From Amphiduros pacificus (Eukaryota; Annelida; Polychaeta; Phyllodocida; Hesionidae): DNA of 64,000 bases. Below the pieces are notes generated by a model. The model did no database searches, was not told the DNA's origin, and was given only the letters and a program-made list of their open reading frames with translations. Positions 1 through 10,178 of the stretch are shown here, one piece after another. The first letter of the stretch is position 1. The number at the start of each line of letters is the position of its first letter. The translations under genes and the position numbers were made by a program. The DNA lies in NCBI GenBank assembly GCA_949316495.1, contig OX439010.1:11733309-11797308 (forward strand), given 5' to 3'.

Positions 1-2094
1 TACAAAAGACTCAGGGGCTGTCCCAAGCAGTACCTCCAAAGGACTCTTCTGTGAAAATGCCTCAGCAATGATATGAACCAACTGCTCCTTGTCTGCACAA
101 TGGTTGAGCATACAGACCTCAAAACCTTGGATGACAGCTTTTGGAATAGTGTCAAACCTACACAAATCCATGGTGGATCCCTGATAGCCATGCTTTCTTC
201 TCTCCAGCATATCTATTATGTTCTGGATAGTTATTGACTCCAGGAGATCTGATACTGTCAGACTGTAACCAAGGTTTTGTAATGTCAGTACTATTGACAA
301 GGCTGAGATGGAATTTCCACTGATGTCAAAGAAGTTATCCTTTTGTTCAATAAGATGGATGGGAACTCCAGTCTCATGTGAAATGAGGGCTAGAATGAGA
401 TCTGGAATGGAAAGGTGACATAATTTTGCATCTGGTACAAGACCATTTTCCCTTTATTCTAGGTACATTGTTTGAAGTTTAAGTCTATCTATCTTCCCTG
501 TTTGGGGCTGAAGTGGAACTTCATCAATCTCAATGAAGACTGGTATCATATATGATGGAAGAATCTTTTTACAGCATTTGATAATCTGATCTCTTGAAAC
601 AACCAATGTCTCATGCACTTTGTAATATGCCAAGACAACCACACCAGTTTTAGGAACACTGACTGCCACAACACTTATATGGTCTATGATGTCTATTTTG
701 TCCAAAGTGAGCTCAATTTCTCTGAGATTTACTCTGTGACCTCTGACCTTGATCTGGGAGTCTCTCCGGCCCTGATAATAAAGGCGGCCATCTTTCACCT
801 TTCCAATATCCCCTGTTTTGTACAGTATTGAATGCTGGTGTTCCTGAGAAAGGGGGTTCTTCACAAAACTTTCTGGTTCTTTTCCTAGCATGTAGGATGT
901 CACAATATTTGGGCCACTAACTAATATGTCTCCTACCTGTCCCCTCTCTATAAGAACCAAACTACTGTCCATCACAACAATATTATTGTTTGCCACTGGA
1001 ATCCCTATGGATAAAAAACCACTATCTTGTTTGAGCTCAACATCTTCAGGTTTTGTGAATATCTCATAGGATACATCCCCTGTTGTTTCTGTTGATCCGT
1101 AATAATTGGCTAGCAATATACCAGGACATGTACTAAGAAAATCCTTTGCTAAATCTGGATTAAGAGCTTCTCCACTACAGGCAACCATTTTCAAATTCCC
1201 TGTTGAAGCTTGGTCATTTCTCTTCAGTTCATTCAATAATGATGCCAGAAGAGAGGGAACAAGGATTATTTTGGTCACCTTGTATTTGATAATGGTGTTC
1301 ATAAGGTCCAATGGACTTTGTGTTATTTTCTTCGGAATAATCACAAGAGGAATTGCTTGAAGTAGACAGCCAAACATTTCTGTTAGAGAGTCCACAAAAA
1401 GCAATGAGGTTTTGTGGCATCCTACATCATCAGAACCAGAGGGAAACACTTTCCATTGCCATGACAACCAATTGAGAAGATTGTGATTGCGAAGTGGTAC
1501 ACCTTTAGGTTCCCCTGTGCTACCAGAAGTGTACAAGATGCACAAGACAGGGTCCTCTTCCACTGCATAATATAATTCCTCTCTCCTGATGTTATTGTCA
1601 AATTTGGATCTCTGTAACTCATCTTCAAAATCCTTGATGACTACTGCAAAGATATCACAGGCACAGCATAGAAGATTCTTGTGTTCTTCTGACTGACATA
1701 TTACCATGCATGCATTGGTTTCTTTGACGATCTTGCACATTCTCTCAGATGGAAGTACATCATCCAAGGGAACATATGCAGCTCCAAGTTTGAAAATGGC
1801 CAGCAATGTTACCATTCTCATGAGGTTTTCTTGGATGAAAACTCCTATAACTGGAGGCTTCTCATTAACTTCAGTTTTCATGATTGTGGTTTGCTTTGCC
1901 ATCAATTTCAACAAAATCCTTGCCCATCGGTTAGCTAAGCTATTTAGCTGTGAAAAGGTGAATTGGCCCTCTTCAGAAATAATCGCCACTCTGTACATTT
2001 TGGAAGACCTTGTGATCTTTTCAAATATATCTGATAGATGAATGCTGTCCAATGATACTGGTTTTCCAACCAACAGGCTCCCTTTTGTTTCCAT
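1..2094 (-). CDS. ebony: Ebony-like beta-alanyl amine synthetase (A-PCP-GNAT), partial, one in-frame stop
   Basis: Ebony-type synthetases activate beta-alanine as an adenylate, load it on a carrier domain and join it to biogenic amines such as dopamine or histamine in the cytosol. Seen: adenylation core motifs at residues 188-200 (YTSGSTGEPKGV), 331-339 (YYGSTETTG), 426-430 (KTGDI), 441-457 (QGRRDSQIKVRGHR) and GKIDR at 533-537, with K534 as the catalytic lysine. The segments around WQWKVFP (212-218) and FVDS (233-236) follow remembered Drosophila Ebony closely. After the stop the same frame continues to base 1 with a carrier motif (FFDISGNS, phosphopantetheine serine S595, bases 310-312) and the start of a region resembling Ebony's AANAT/GNAT-like amine-selecting domain. 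Odd: a single TAA at 454-456 (codon 547) lies between A and PCP domains while the frame and homology continue on both sides. It may be a nonsense allele, a young pseudogene or an assembly error. No intron can remove it. AASDH is less likely, because the downstream domain fits Ebony. Confidence 0.85.
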
Positions 2095-2131
2095 GGTAAT
2101 TCTAATGAGACTTATTAAACAAATTGTTTGC
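2095..2131 (-). other. 5' UTR part of the ebony-like first coding exon, with splice acceptor
   Basis: Read on the minus strand, a pyrimidine/T-rich stretch ending in TTGTTTGTTGCAG meets the exon at 2131, and 37 bases later comes the ATG at 2094. This implies a non-coding first exon further right. No upstream in-frame ATG lies between acceptor and start, which supports the chosen start. Confidence 0.55.
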
Positions 2132-3536
2132 CTGCAACAAACAAAAACAATTTAGTTGGCAAGTTACATTTAGGAATAAATTTAAGTTAACTAAATAAGA
2201 ATGAAGTCATCCAAACCATTGTATCTTTTACCATATGTGCAGTCTGTAATGCAATGTGCAGCGTAGTCTTTTAATCAGAGCATCAAATGGTGTCAACATG
2301 TAAGTGTCAGTTTTGTGATGTTTTCACTTCAGAAAATTCTTATCACAAAAATCATATTGAAACTATGAGTAACCCTTAACATCAGTCTGTGCATCAGGTT
2401 TCCAATCGCTCTGTGAAATGTTCTGTGTCAATTTGTCTATAGATGTACATATATCAAAAACCATACATGGAAACAAAATGATTGGATTACATGGCATGCA
2501 AATATTTGTTTTAAATACCTACTGCATTGCACACTGAATGATGTTCTGCACAAAAGGAAGCAGGGCTTTACTGTTACAAGAATTCAGGGAAAGAACACAT
2601 CTGATATAAGGTCATGTGAAAATGTGAATATGATATGAGAATGTGAAGATATGGAAAGTATATTACGTATTAAGTATGTGTGGCTGGAACTATATTGTGT
2701 AATTAAACAGTTGCCATGGCAGAAAGACAAATGTTAATGAATATTGATGATGAGGTTTGCCACTATGTCACATTAGGACACATCAAGGACCCCAAATAAG
2801 TCCTAACAGGGATACAATTTCCAACAAAATATTTATTATATATCAACAAGAACATGACTCTTCTGATACCCAAGACATTGACAGATTCTACATCTTCAAA
2901 CCTTATTGATCCATCCAGCATATATCACATTGGATTTTTTATTTGGACAATCAATCGATGATGCAAGTTGGTCTCTGGTTTGATCGACAATTTTCTTATC
3001 AATAAATGACCTGTTGTTATGGACCATGTTATTGTCTGAAAAATGTAATGGAGGCACCAGAACCAGAATAGTGATTATCTATCATAAACCTACCCATATT
3101 GAAAAATTCCTATTGATCAAATTAATAAACCTGCAGATAACCTATCCTCCTGTTAAATTGATATTTCCAGCATCTGTATGCATTTAAAACAGGAACATAA
3201 TACGAATATACTTTGATCATGTAATACTATATCAAACCTGAAATAATATGATGTATATATCTCCTGATAACCACTTAATCTAGCAAATTAAACATTTGTT
3301 TAGTTGGAACTGTTATAAAAATAAAATAATGTAATATAACACAAATGTTTTATGATCATAAATAACAGGATGATCAACAAAAAGTGTTCGGATCATTTCA
3401 AAATACCACTGAGATACACATGAAAGGTCCAATTAACAGGTCTCACAGGACAACAATGTAAATATGCACAAACATAGCAATTGTTTGTCTTATATTCCAT
3501 AATCACAAATTAAACAGAACATGTAGTGCAGGAGTA
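2132..3536. other. AT-rich non-coding stretch, probably 5' intron of the ebony-like gene
   Basis: No supported gene, RNA or repeat structure was found in this 1.4-kb stretch. It runs from the ebony acceptor to the 3' tail of the minus-strand LINE. The non-coding first exon or promoter of the ebony-like gene should lie here or beyond the LINE, but I cannot place it. Confidence 0.4.
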
Positions 3537-3567
3537 ATAATAATAATAATAATAATAAAATTTGTAT

Positions 3568-3601
3568 AGCGCTGATACCAGACAAGTCTGTTCATAGCGC
3601 T
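3568..3601 (-). other. LINE 3' terminal nested hairpin overlapping the ORF2 stop
   Basis: Outer arms AGCGCT (3568-3573 and 3596-3601) enclose an inner CAGAC/GTCTG stem, and the ORF2 TGA at 3592-3594 lies inside. The same arrangement recurs at the end of LINE copy B (17076-17110) and in a SINE at 35941-35975, where the outer arms changed in a compensatory way. CR1/L2-type RTs are known to recognise 3' terminal stem-loops. Confidence 0.65.
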
Positions 3602-6600
3602 GAGTTCAGGACATGCATCCTGAAGAGATGAGTTTTCAGCCTGCTCTTAAACGAGGAGACTGAAGTACTAGTCCTAATATTAGTAGGCAAGGAATTCCAT
3701 AGTCGCGGACCCACAGATGAGAAGGCCCTGTCACCAACTGTCCTTAGCCTGGTATTAGGTACCTGTAGGTGGGTGCCGTCATTGGATCTTAGACAGCGTT
3801 CACCTTCCTTAATCAGGAGTAGATCACGTAAGTAAGGCGGAGCCTTACCGTTAAGGGCTTTCCAGGTTAATAGAAGAATTTTAAAATCAATTCTCGCATG
3901 AACGGGTAGCCAGTGCAGTTCCCTTTATTTTCCTGAAATGTGATCAAATTTCCTGATTTTTCCAACTACCCGTGCTGCAGAGTTTTGAAGGTATTGCAGT
4001 TTCCGGATGTCAGTTTTAGGAAGACCCGCCAGAAGACCATTACCATAGTCAAGGGTGGATGTAACAAAGGCATGGGTAAGTGTTACCGCGGTCTTCTCGT
4101 CTAGACAATGTCTGATGGCCGCCAGGTTCCTGATGTGATAATAGCCTTTCTGACACATTTTCCTGATCTGGGCCTTCATGTCCATGTTGGAGTCAAATGT
4201 GATACCAAGGTCAACAACTGACTGACTAGGAACGATATCAGAGTCACCCACTCTGATTGTGGTTGGGGTACTGCTATGGTTGTTAGTACTGTACCTGTCA
4301 GTACATATGAGCATCTCAGTTTTCCCATCATTTATCTTCATCTTATTTGATATGAGGAAGTCTCTGACTTCACTGACACACTCCTCCAGTGTGTGTCTGC
4401 TCATATCCCCATGATGGGGCGAGGCATGGTCAACAGGGATGTAGATCTGAGTATCATCTGCATAAATGTGATAGCTCAGACCATATTTGGCCAGTATATC
4501 AGATAGGGGTGTCATGTAGATGGTGAACAGTATAGGACCCAGGACTGAGCCTTGGGGTACCCCATATTTTAAGGATTTGAGACGGGATCTGTGGATCCCC
4601 ACCTTCACACATTGCTTTCTGTCCGTTAGGTATGACCGAATCCAGGAGAGTGCATGACCTTTGACATTGCATCTATCCCTCAGCCTGTCCAAGAGGATTT
4701 GATGGTCAATAGTGTCAAAGGCAGCGGAAAGGTCAAGCAACAGCAAGATAACTGCCTTTCTATTGTCAAGACAACCCAATATGTCATTTTGCACTTTTAA
4801 CAAAGCGGTTTCAGTGCTGTGGTATTCTTTGTAGGCAGATTGAAACTTGTCAGTAAGACCATTCCTTACAAGATGGGGGACTAGTTGGTCTGCAACCGCC
4901 CTCTCAGTTAGTTTAGAGACAAATGTTAGGTTGGAAACAGGCCTATAGTTTTTTTCAACCAGTTCCAGACCCAGTTTCTTCAGCAGGGGAGTTATGATGG
5001 CTATTTTCATATTGTCCGATACTGCTGATTCCATCAATGATTTATTTATGATGGAAGTAATTATTGGTAGGAGGTCATCTAAGAGGTCAAGTAAGAGCCA
5101 GGTTGGAATTGGGTCCAGGTCACATGACTTCTTTGCAGACCTTTTGACCAATTTCCGTACATCGTCAGTGGTTAAAGGTGTGAACCTTTCCAGACATGTA
5201 TTACTATTGTTCGTAGTGTCACCTGGTGGCGAAATTTGGCAGGCTGGAGCGTTATCAATGTCCAAGCGGATTCTATCTATTTTTTTAAGAAAGAATGTGT
5301 TGAACTTCTCAGCTTGAGTGATCTCGCATTCAGATTGGGGCATAGGTGTGTCCTTATTCTTGTGCATGACTGTGTCAATGACTCTAAAGAGCTTTTTAGG
5401 GTCATGTTTGTTTTCCTCCACCAGGTTGGAAAAATATGATGATTGAGCAGATTTAAGCATTGAGTTGTATTTGTTCCTCTGGGAGTTATACAGCTCCTTG
5501 TCAATTTGAGAGCCAGTCTTGCTCATTTTTCTCTCAAGCCTCCTCTTGAGAGATCTTTCCAGCTTTAATTGGTCACTCATCCAAGGTACTGGTTTGCGTT
5601 GGGTGACCTTGGCAACCTTGATAGGTGCATGTTTATCCATGAGTGATGTGAGTTCCCTATCATAATGATTTACCATGTCCTCCAAGGATAAATGTTCCCA
5701 AGTTGTGTCTCTATCAGTTAGGGATTTAATGTCCCTTCTTAGGGATTCAAGATCTAATCCCTTGAAATTCCTAAATGTGATAGATTTTTTGGGGGGTTTA
5801 GGAGGTATAATATCAAGGTAGATTTTAATCATTTTATGATCAGATAAGTACTCATCTACTAGATGACTCTTCAGGAGCTTATTACCCTTAAAGGTCATGA
5901 TTAGATCAAGGGTGTTCCCTAACCTATGGGTTGGTTCCTGAACCCATTGTGTTAGATCAAAGGTAGATAGGATGTCATTAAACTTAATGACATCAGGCTT
6001 TAAGGGTAGGTTGACATGGAAGTTGTAGTCACCGAGGAAGATGACCTCATGACTAAAGGAACCATAATGTGCAACCAACTGGGTGAACTCATCGTAGAAA
6101 TCAGAGTAGGTATATCTATTCCGATCAGATGGTTCCGGTCTGTATATCACCACAAATGTTATCTTTTTTCCCTTCAATGTGATGGATGACTCCATGAGCT
6201 CCATGGTGGTGACTACTGGTTGGTTGGCCCTATTGGTTGTGAAAGGGAGTTCAGATTTGTATAAAATCCCTAATCCTCCCCCTGTGCGACCAATCCTAGG
6301 AAAGGACTCAAATTCGAGTGAACCTTCTTTAAGTTCACTTTTGACTTTGTCAGATTTTGAGTCATGCATCCAGGTCTCAGTCATGAACAGGGCATCAAGG
6401 TCATGCTCAGTGAAGTAATCTTTTACTGGCAGGATCTTGCTAGATATGCTCTGTACGTTGCAACAGCCGATATTTAATGTTTTCTTCACTTTTCTATTGG
6501 GGTTTTTAATACGAGAAAGTCCTTTGTTTACAATCCGTGGCCGGCCACGTGGCTGTCCACGTGGCGTGGAGCGAGCACGTGTAGTCCTGGCCGGCTCAGC

Positions 6601-7206
6601 AGGCCTCGCCGCGCTACGATTGGCCAGATCGGACCACGTGGTACAGGTGGGCGTGGTACTATCGCACAAACAATTGAATCGATTACTTGTGCTCCACGGA
6701 TCCGCCCCGCTCTGATTGGCTGTTGTTGGCCACGTGATCATAGTAGGCGTGGCAGGATTGTCTTTGTAGTTATGATAGAGAAATTCGTTTGGGGTGAAGA
6801 TCTTATAGTCAATATGATACCCGCCGGAGCCATCTACGGGGGAAAACAGGCACAAGGGGTTCTTGTGGACGTTTTGCGGACTATTTCTGAAAAATTTTCT
6901 GAGTTTTGTATTTATCTGTATAGACAAGTCTTTCTTAAGATTAAGAAGATAGAATCTATGTAGATAATTAGATAGATGTGGCGATTTACAGATAGAAGCT
7001 AGATCACCGATATAGATTAGGTTTATTTCTTTAAAATTGTTTTTAAGGAGAGATAGTTGTAGATGCCATTTACACAGAAGAATGGAGGAAGTTTGCAACC
7101 GCCCATCGGGCAGTGAGGGGGCATCTTTATGATGAGAGGTAGTTGGTGGAACATTTTGTATTTTATTTATAAAACATGTACAAGAAAAAGTGTTGTCAGT
7201 GCCCAT
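3592..7206 (-). CDS. LINE copy A ORF2: endonuclease-reverse transcriptase, one in-frame TAA
   Basis: This protein nicks target DNA and reverse-transcribes the LINE RNA at the nick. Domains: an N-terminal region of about 240 residues without recognised motifs and ending in a basic RPRGRP-like linker; an AP-endonuclease-like domain from about residue 243 (NIGCCNVQSIS, TETW, GGGLGILYK, GDYNFH near 389, SDHKM near 452); a reverse transcriptase with YRPVSNLTF near 752, DLSAAFDTIDH near 830, GVPQGSVLGP near 882 and the catalytic YADD near 912; then the CR1/L2-type C-terminal region. The frame is open for 1093 codons, stops at TAA 3925-3927, and continues in the same frame (ELHWLPVHARIDFK...) to TGA at 3592-3594, for a total of about 1204 residues. 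The relative copy at 11256-17150 has leucine where the TAA is, so this is a single substitution. The true start may be a later ATG. Confidence 0.85.
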
Positions 7207-7299
7207 TAAGGACGTACATATTTTATTAGAATAATTAATGCTAACACCAAGATTGTGATCGGTAAAGTTCTTAATGGCGGACGGCTCCGGCCAGTGCCC

Positions 7300-8595
7300 T
7301 CAAGCTGTGTCTACAAATTTTTGAACTTCTGCTTTCACCTTGTTGACAGTCGCCCTGGGGCCAGAAAATTTGACGATCGATGTGTCATCATCAACATTTG
7401 TTAAGGTTACGATAAAGTCAGAAAGAGCGTTCCATGTCCTGATGTTGGACCCCTTCTTTCCGATGATACGACCAGCTACTCTTGTGGGAACAGCCAGCAT
7501 ATCCTTAACAACAAGAGCAGACGACGTCGAAGAAGACGCAGAAGCGGCCGATGGGGCAGGAGAGGCGGATGCAGTCGAGCTCTGACCCTTTCTCTTCCTT
7601 ACGTTAGTAGGCCGCCGTGTTTTCTTGTCTCCCTCAAGATCCGGAAGAAGAGTACTGCCAGTTTTCGGCGTGAACGCCACTTTCTCGGGGAAAGAGACGG
7701 AGTTGATTGCTTTTATTATGTCTGTACGAGCAGAAGGAGTCTGGCTACCATCACCTGCAGTGGCGAAGTCAGTAGAGCCATAGAAAGATTGTATTTTGTG
7801 AAAGGAATATCCCGGGAGCACTTTCACGTGAGAGGAAAGAAAACTGACAAAATAAGTCCAGTTTTTTCTCTGATCTCTGTCCACTGGAGCAGGCGGCGAG
7901 ATGACTGATACAGTCGGTCCTTTTGCCCTGATGCCTTCAATTTCGTTCATAATACGATTGAAAGCAGTGACGCCATCTTCTCCGGCAATTATTTCAGAGA
8001 TATCGGGAAGAATTATGATATGATCTGCATTTTTCACCCGGTCAGATGTTGTGCGAAGGAAATGAAGGCTCTCCGCCGAAACTTTGTGAGCGCAATCAGC
8101 GCGGACTATCCCCTCGGCAATCGTGGCTTGATTGCCGTCCTTGGGCAGGACGATGAGAGTCTGTGGAAGAGAAGAGTTGCTATTCAGAGCACAGTCACGT
8201 ACTTCCGAAGAAGGCGGAATAAAGGCATCAAGAACATCGTCCTTCTCTCGTATGGTTCGAAGAGAGGTTGTCAGTTCATCTGTGAGAGTTTGATTCTCTT
8301 CTTCAAGCAGTTTCTTCTCGGCCTTCAGAGCTATGTTATCAGCCAAGATGGCGTCGTTCTCGGCAAGGAGATCGGTCACCCTCTGTGTAAGACGGGCATT
8401 GACATCATTGGTGGACTTATTCATCTCGACCAAATTGTTGTAGGTAGTTCTCAAGTCAGCCAGCTCATCAACTGCCTTCTGAACAGGCGAAAGCAGAGCG
8501 GCCGGGAGAGGTGGTTGCCTGCTTGGTGTAGCAGGACTTTCGATGTCGCGGACATCTTGGACGTCCCTTGCGGATCTACGTGTAGAGCAAGCCAT
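7300..8595 (-). CDS. LINE copy A ORF1: coiled coil, middle domain and C-terminal KH domain
   Basis: ORF1 proteins bind LINE RNA and assemble the particle used for retrotransposition. This frame is intact (431 residues, ATG at 8593-8595). Residues about 35-125 form a heptad-rich coiled coil. Residues about 145-290 look like an alpha/beta domain (LPQTLIVLPKDG, ADHIIILPDIS, PTVSVISPPAPVDRD). It might be a degenerate SGNH-hydrolase-like fold, as in esterase-bearing CR1 ORF1s, but I see no clear catalytic triad. A Ser/Ala-rich linker (about 330-360) follows. Residues 364-428 match a type I KH domain: VAGRIIGKKGSNI with the GxxG loop at 379-382 (GKKG), then a strand-helix end (IVKFSGPRATVNKVKAEVQKF). 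It sits about 90 bases upstream of ORF2. A KH domain is not the usual ORF1 RNA-binding module (RRM, CCHC or basic CTD). Confidence 0.8.
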   Translation of the reverse strand: MACSTRRSARDVQDVRDIESPATPSRQPPLPAALLSPVQKAVDELADLRTTYNNLVEMNKSTNDVNARLTQRVTDLLAENDAILADNIALKAEKKLLEEENQTLTDELTTSLRTIREKDDVLDAFIPPSSEVRDCALNSNSSLPQTLIVLPKDGNQATIAEGIVRADCAHKVSAESLHFLRTTSDRVKNADHIIILPDISEIIAGEDGVTAFNRIMNEIEGIRAKGPTVSVISPPAPVDRDQRKNWTYFVSFLSSHVKVLPGYSFHKIQSFYGSTDFATAGDGSQTPSARTDIIKAINSVSFPEKVAFTPKTGSTLLPDLEGDKKTRRPTNVRKRKGQSSTASASPAPSAASASSSTSSALVVKDMLAVPTRVAGRIIGKKGSNIRTWNALSDFIVTLTNVDDDTSIVKFSGPRATVNKVKAEVQKFVDTA

Positions 8596-8780
8596 TTTTA
8601 AGTAATGGATATGTGTTGGATATACGTCTGTATTGTGGATCTGTAAGAGACCAAGTGACCAAAATGTATGTCTGAGACAGTTTCCCGCTCAATATGGATT
8701 AACAAATCGGATTAAAATACAGACTTGGAGAATGGTAAGTAGGCTTGAAATATTTGTTATGATGGTGTGTTTGAATGTGC

Positions 8781-8794
8781 TATTTATACACGTG
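8781..8794 (-). promoter_or_regulatory. TATA-like and CACGTG motifs in the LINE 5' region
   Basis: The minus strand reads CACGTGTATAAATA, an E-box joined directly to a TATA-like octamer, about 190 bases before ORF1. It may be an internal promoter element. If it set the only start site, the hairpin array at 8971-9116 would lie upstream of that RNA, so full-length transcripts would need another start. Confidence 0.3.
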
Positions 8795-8970
8795 GTGAAA
8801 ATAGCCGGGGTGAGCGAGCGGTCAATGGCGGCTCACCGTTATTAGATTTCTGAATGAAAAAATAAATATATTTTCTGTTTAAGATTCACCGACAGATGTG
8901 GTGAACCTAGTTAGTTGATATGTTTATATGTACAGAAGGCTGACAATAATTTCGTGGGGCAGGCACCACC

Positions 8971-9116
8971 GCCGAGGTGATTCGGCTTGTCAGTTCTGAC
9001 GATATATCTTTTCTGAGTTTGATAATGTCCAGGTGATTGGACAGTTTTGTCTAGGTGATTAGACAAGGTTACCTAGGTGATTAGGAAACCTGAAGCTAAG
9101 AGGTGATTCCTAGCTT
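8971..9116 (-). other. Five tandem hairpins with identical AUCACC loops in the LINE 5' region
   Basis: In LINE sense every loop is ATCACC closed by an A-T pair, while the stems differ. Stem/loop positions on the plus strand: 8971-8975/8982-8986 (GCCGA); 9026-9031/9038-9043 (TGTCCA); 9047-9053/9060-9066 (TTGTCTA); 9067-9075/9082-9090 (GGTT, A-A mismatch, CCTA); 9093-9101/9108-9116 (AAGCTA, one mismatch, GA). Stem lengths are 5, 6, 7, 8 and 8 pairs. The last four hairpins are separated by 3, 0 and 2 bases. Different but self-complementary stems around a fixed loop argue for selected RNA structure rather than simple repeat duplication. The loop contains UCAC, a YCAY core of the type bound by Nova-family KH domains in hairpin loops. 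Confidence 0.75.
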
Positions 9117-9169
9117 TGTTTTTTTATAGAGAGAGAGGGTTTTGTAAACACTCGCCACGAGTATAATAG

Positions 9170-9233
9170 GATCTGTGTGACGAGCGCTGCGCTTCGTTCA
9201 AAGCGAATCTAATACCAGCCCTCGTTACAGATC
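9170..9233 (-). other. Long-range stem near the LINE 5' end
   Basis: GATCTGT at 9170-9176 pairs with ACAGATC at 9227-9233, and ACGAG at 9180-9184 with CTCGT at 9221-9225. An inner hairpin CGCTT (9190-9194) / AAGCG (9201-9205) fills the loop. A separate small hairpin ACTCG-CCA-CGAGT lies just before it, at about 9150-9162. Together with the five-hairpin array this makes a highly structured 5' region. Confidence 0.45.
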
Positions 9234-9292
9234 AGATTTTACACTGCTAATGTTCACAAGAGTCGTCAAAAATAGGTAGACTCTAGGTAGAG

Positions 9293-9809
9293 GTGTGCTG
9301 GAGTAGGTGAGTTCGAGTTTTGGCGTGTTTTAGATACGTTAGAGCACCATAGATTGCTAGAAAACCCAACAAAATACGGAGCTGAAACAAAACACTGCCA
9401 TCTTGCTTCTCACGCATGCGCACCTCCCCCAAGTATATGAAATATAGAAACCGTATAAACCCTTGATGATTTGACATATATTTAATATACCACAATAAGG
9501 TTTATAAGGGACCAATAAAAAATATTGTCAATTGGTATCTACCATACGGTAGATAACAAAAATCCATAGGTCGATGACTAAAACATCCAGATGTGTGATT
9601 GAGCCCAAACAAAATAATTTGTCCACCATAAAACTGACATAACTATAGAACATCGACCCAGTCATCAATTGTCCATGCAGATGCCCCTTCCACATTTGAA
9701 CTATATGTTGATTGTTGAGCATCAGGTTTTACATGAAACTGTTGTTGTCAATATTGTTGAGGGGAAAATAATAAAGCGTATAGTCAGTTAATAATAAAAA
9801 ACAAGTGTT
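9293..9809. other. No gene seen
   Basis: AT-rich sequence between the LINE 5' end and the tandem repeat. Short open frames on the minus strand (9283-9495, 9528-9722) have no recognisable motif and I do not call them. Confidence 0.4.
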
Positions 9810-10113
9810 ATGTTAGTTTTATGTCTTTTAGTGACCTAATGTCTGACCTGATATGTCTTATCTACATGTTTTATATGTTTTTAGCACATAAAGATATTTG
9901 TTTCTTAGTAATGAGGTGATGGACTTATTCTGTTGTTTTAAGAAACACAGGTATAATTGTCAGACTTTTATGAGAGAATCCTTTTTTTCTATGATGTTGA
10001 GACAAATTATTCCTTTGTTATTTTCTGGACAACATTTAAAGCAGTAGGTTGTAAATAGATTTTACTTTCTCAGTCGCTATGAACAGACTTATCTGGTATC
10101 AGTGTTATATACA

Positions 10114-10178
<65 letters not shown>

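Larger units (their letters stand above)
3537..9292 (-). mobile_element. Near full-length CR1/L2-like LINE (copy A)
   Basis: A non-LTR retrotransposon on the minus strand: structured 5' region (about 8596-9292), ORF1 (7300-8595), ORF2 (3592-7206), a 3' UTR of only about 40 bases with a hairpin, and a tail of ATT trinucleotides (3537-3559 on the plus strand as TAA units). Both long reading frames survive with a single stop, so it looks young. The 5' end is uncertain. I place it near 9292 because GTGCTGGAGTA at 9294-9304 resembles GTGCAGGAGTA just outside the tail, a possible target duplication with one mismatch. Family placement (Jockey superfamily, CR1/L2 group) rests on endonuclease and RT motifs and the short microsatellite tail. 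Confidence 0.85.

Noticed and set aside
454-2094. Assignment of the left gene to AASDH
   Set aside because: AASDH also has A and carrier domains, but the WQW..FP and FVDS segments and the GNAT-like region after the carrier fit Ebony better, and there is no sign of the AASDH beta-propeller.
9121-9292. HDV-like or hammerhead ribozyme at the LINE 5' end
   Set aside because: I could not find the conserved cores of either; only ordinary stems are supported.
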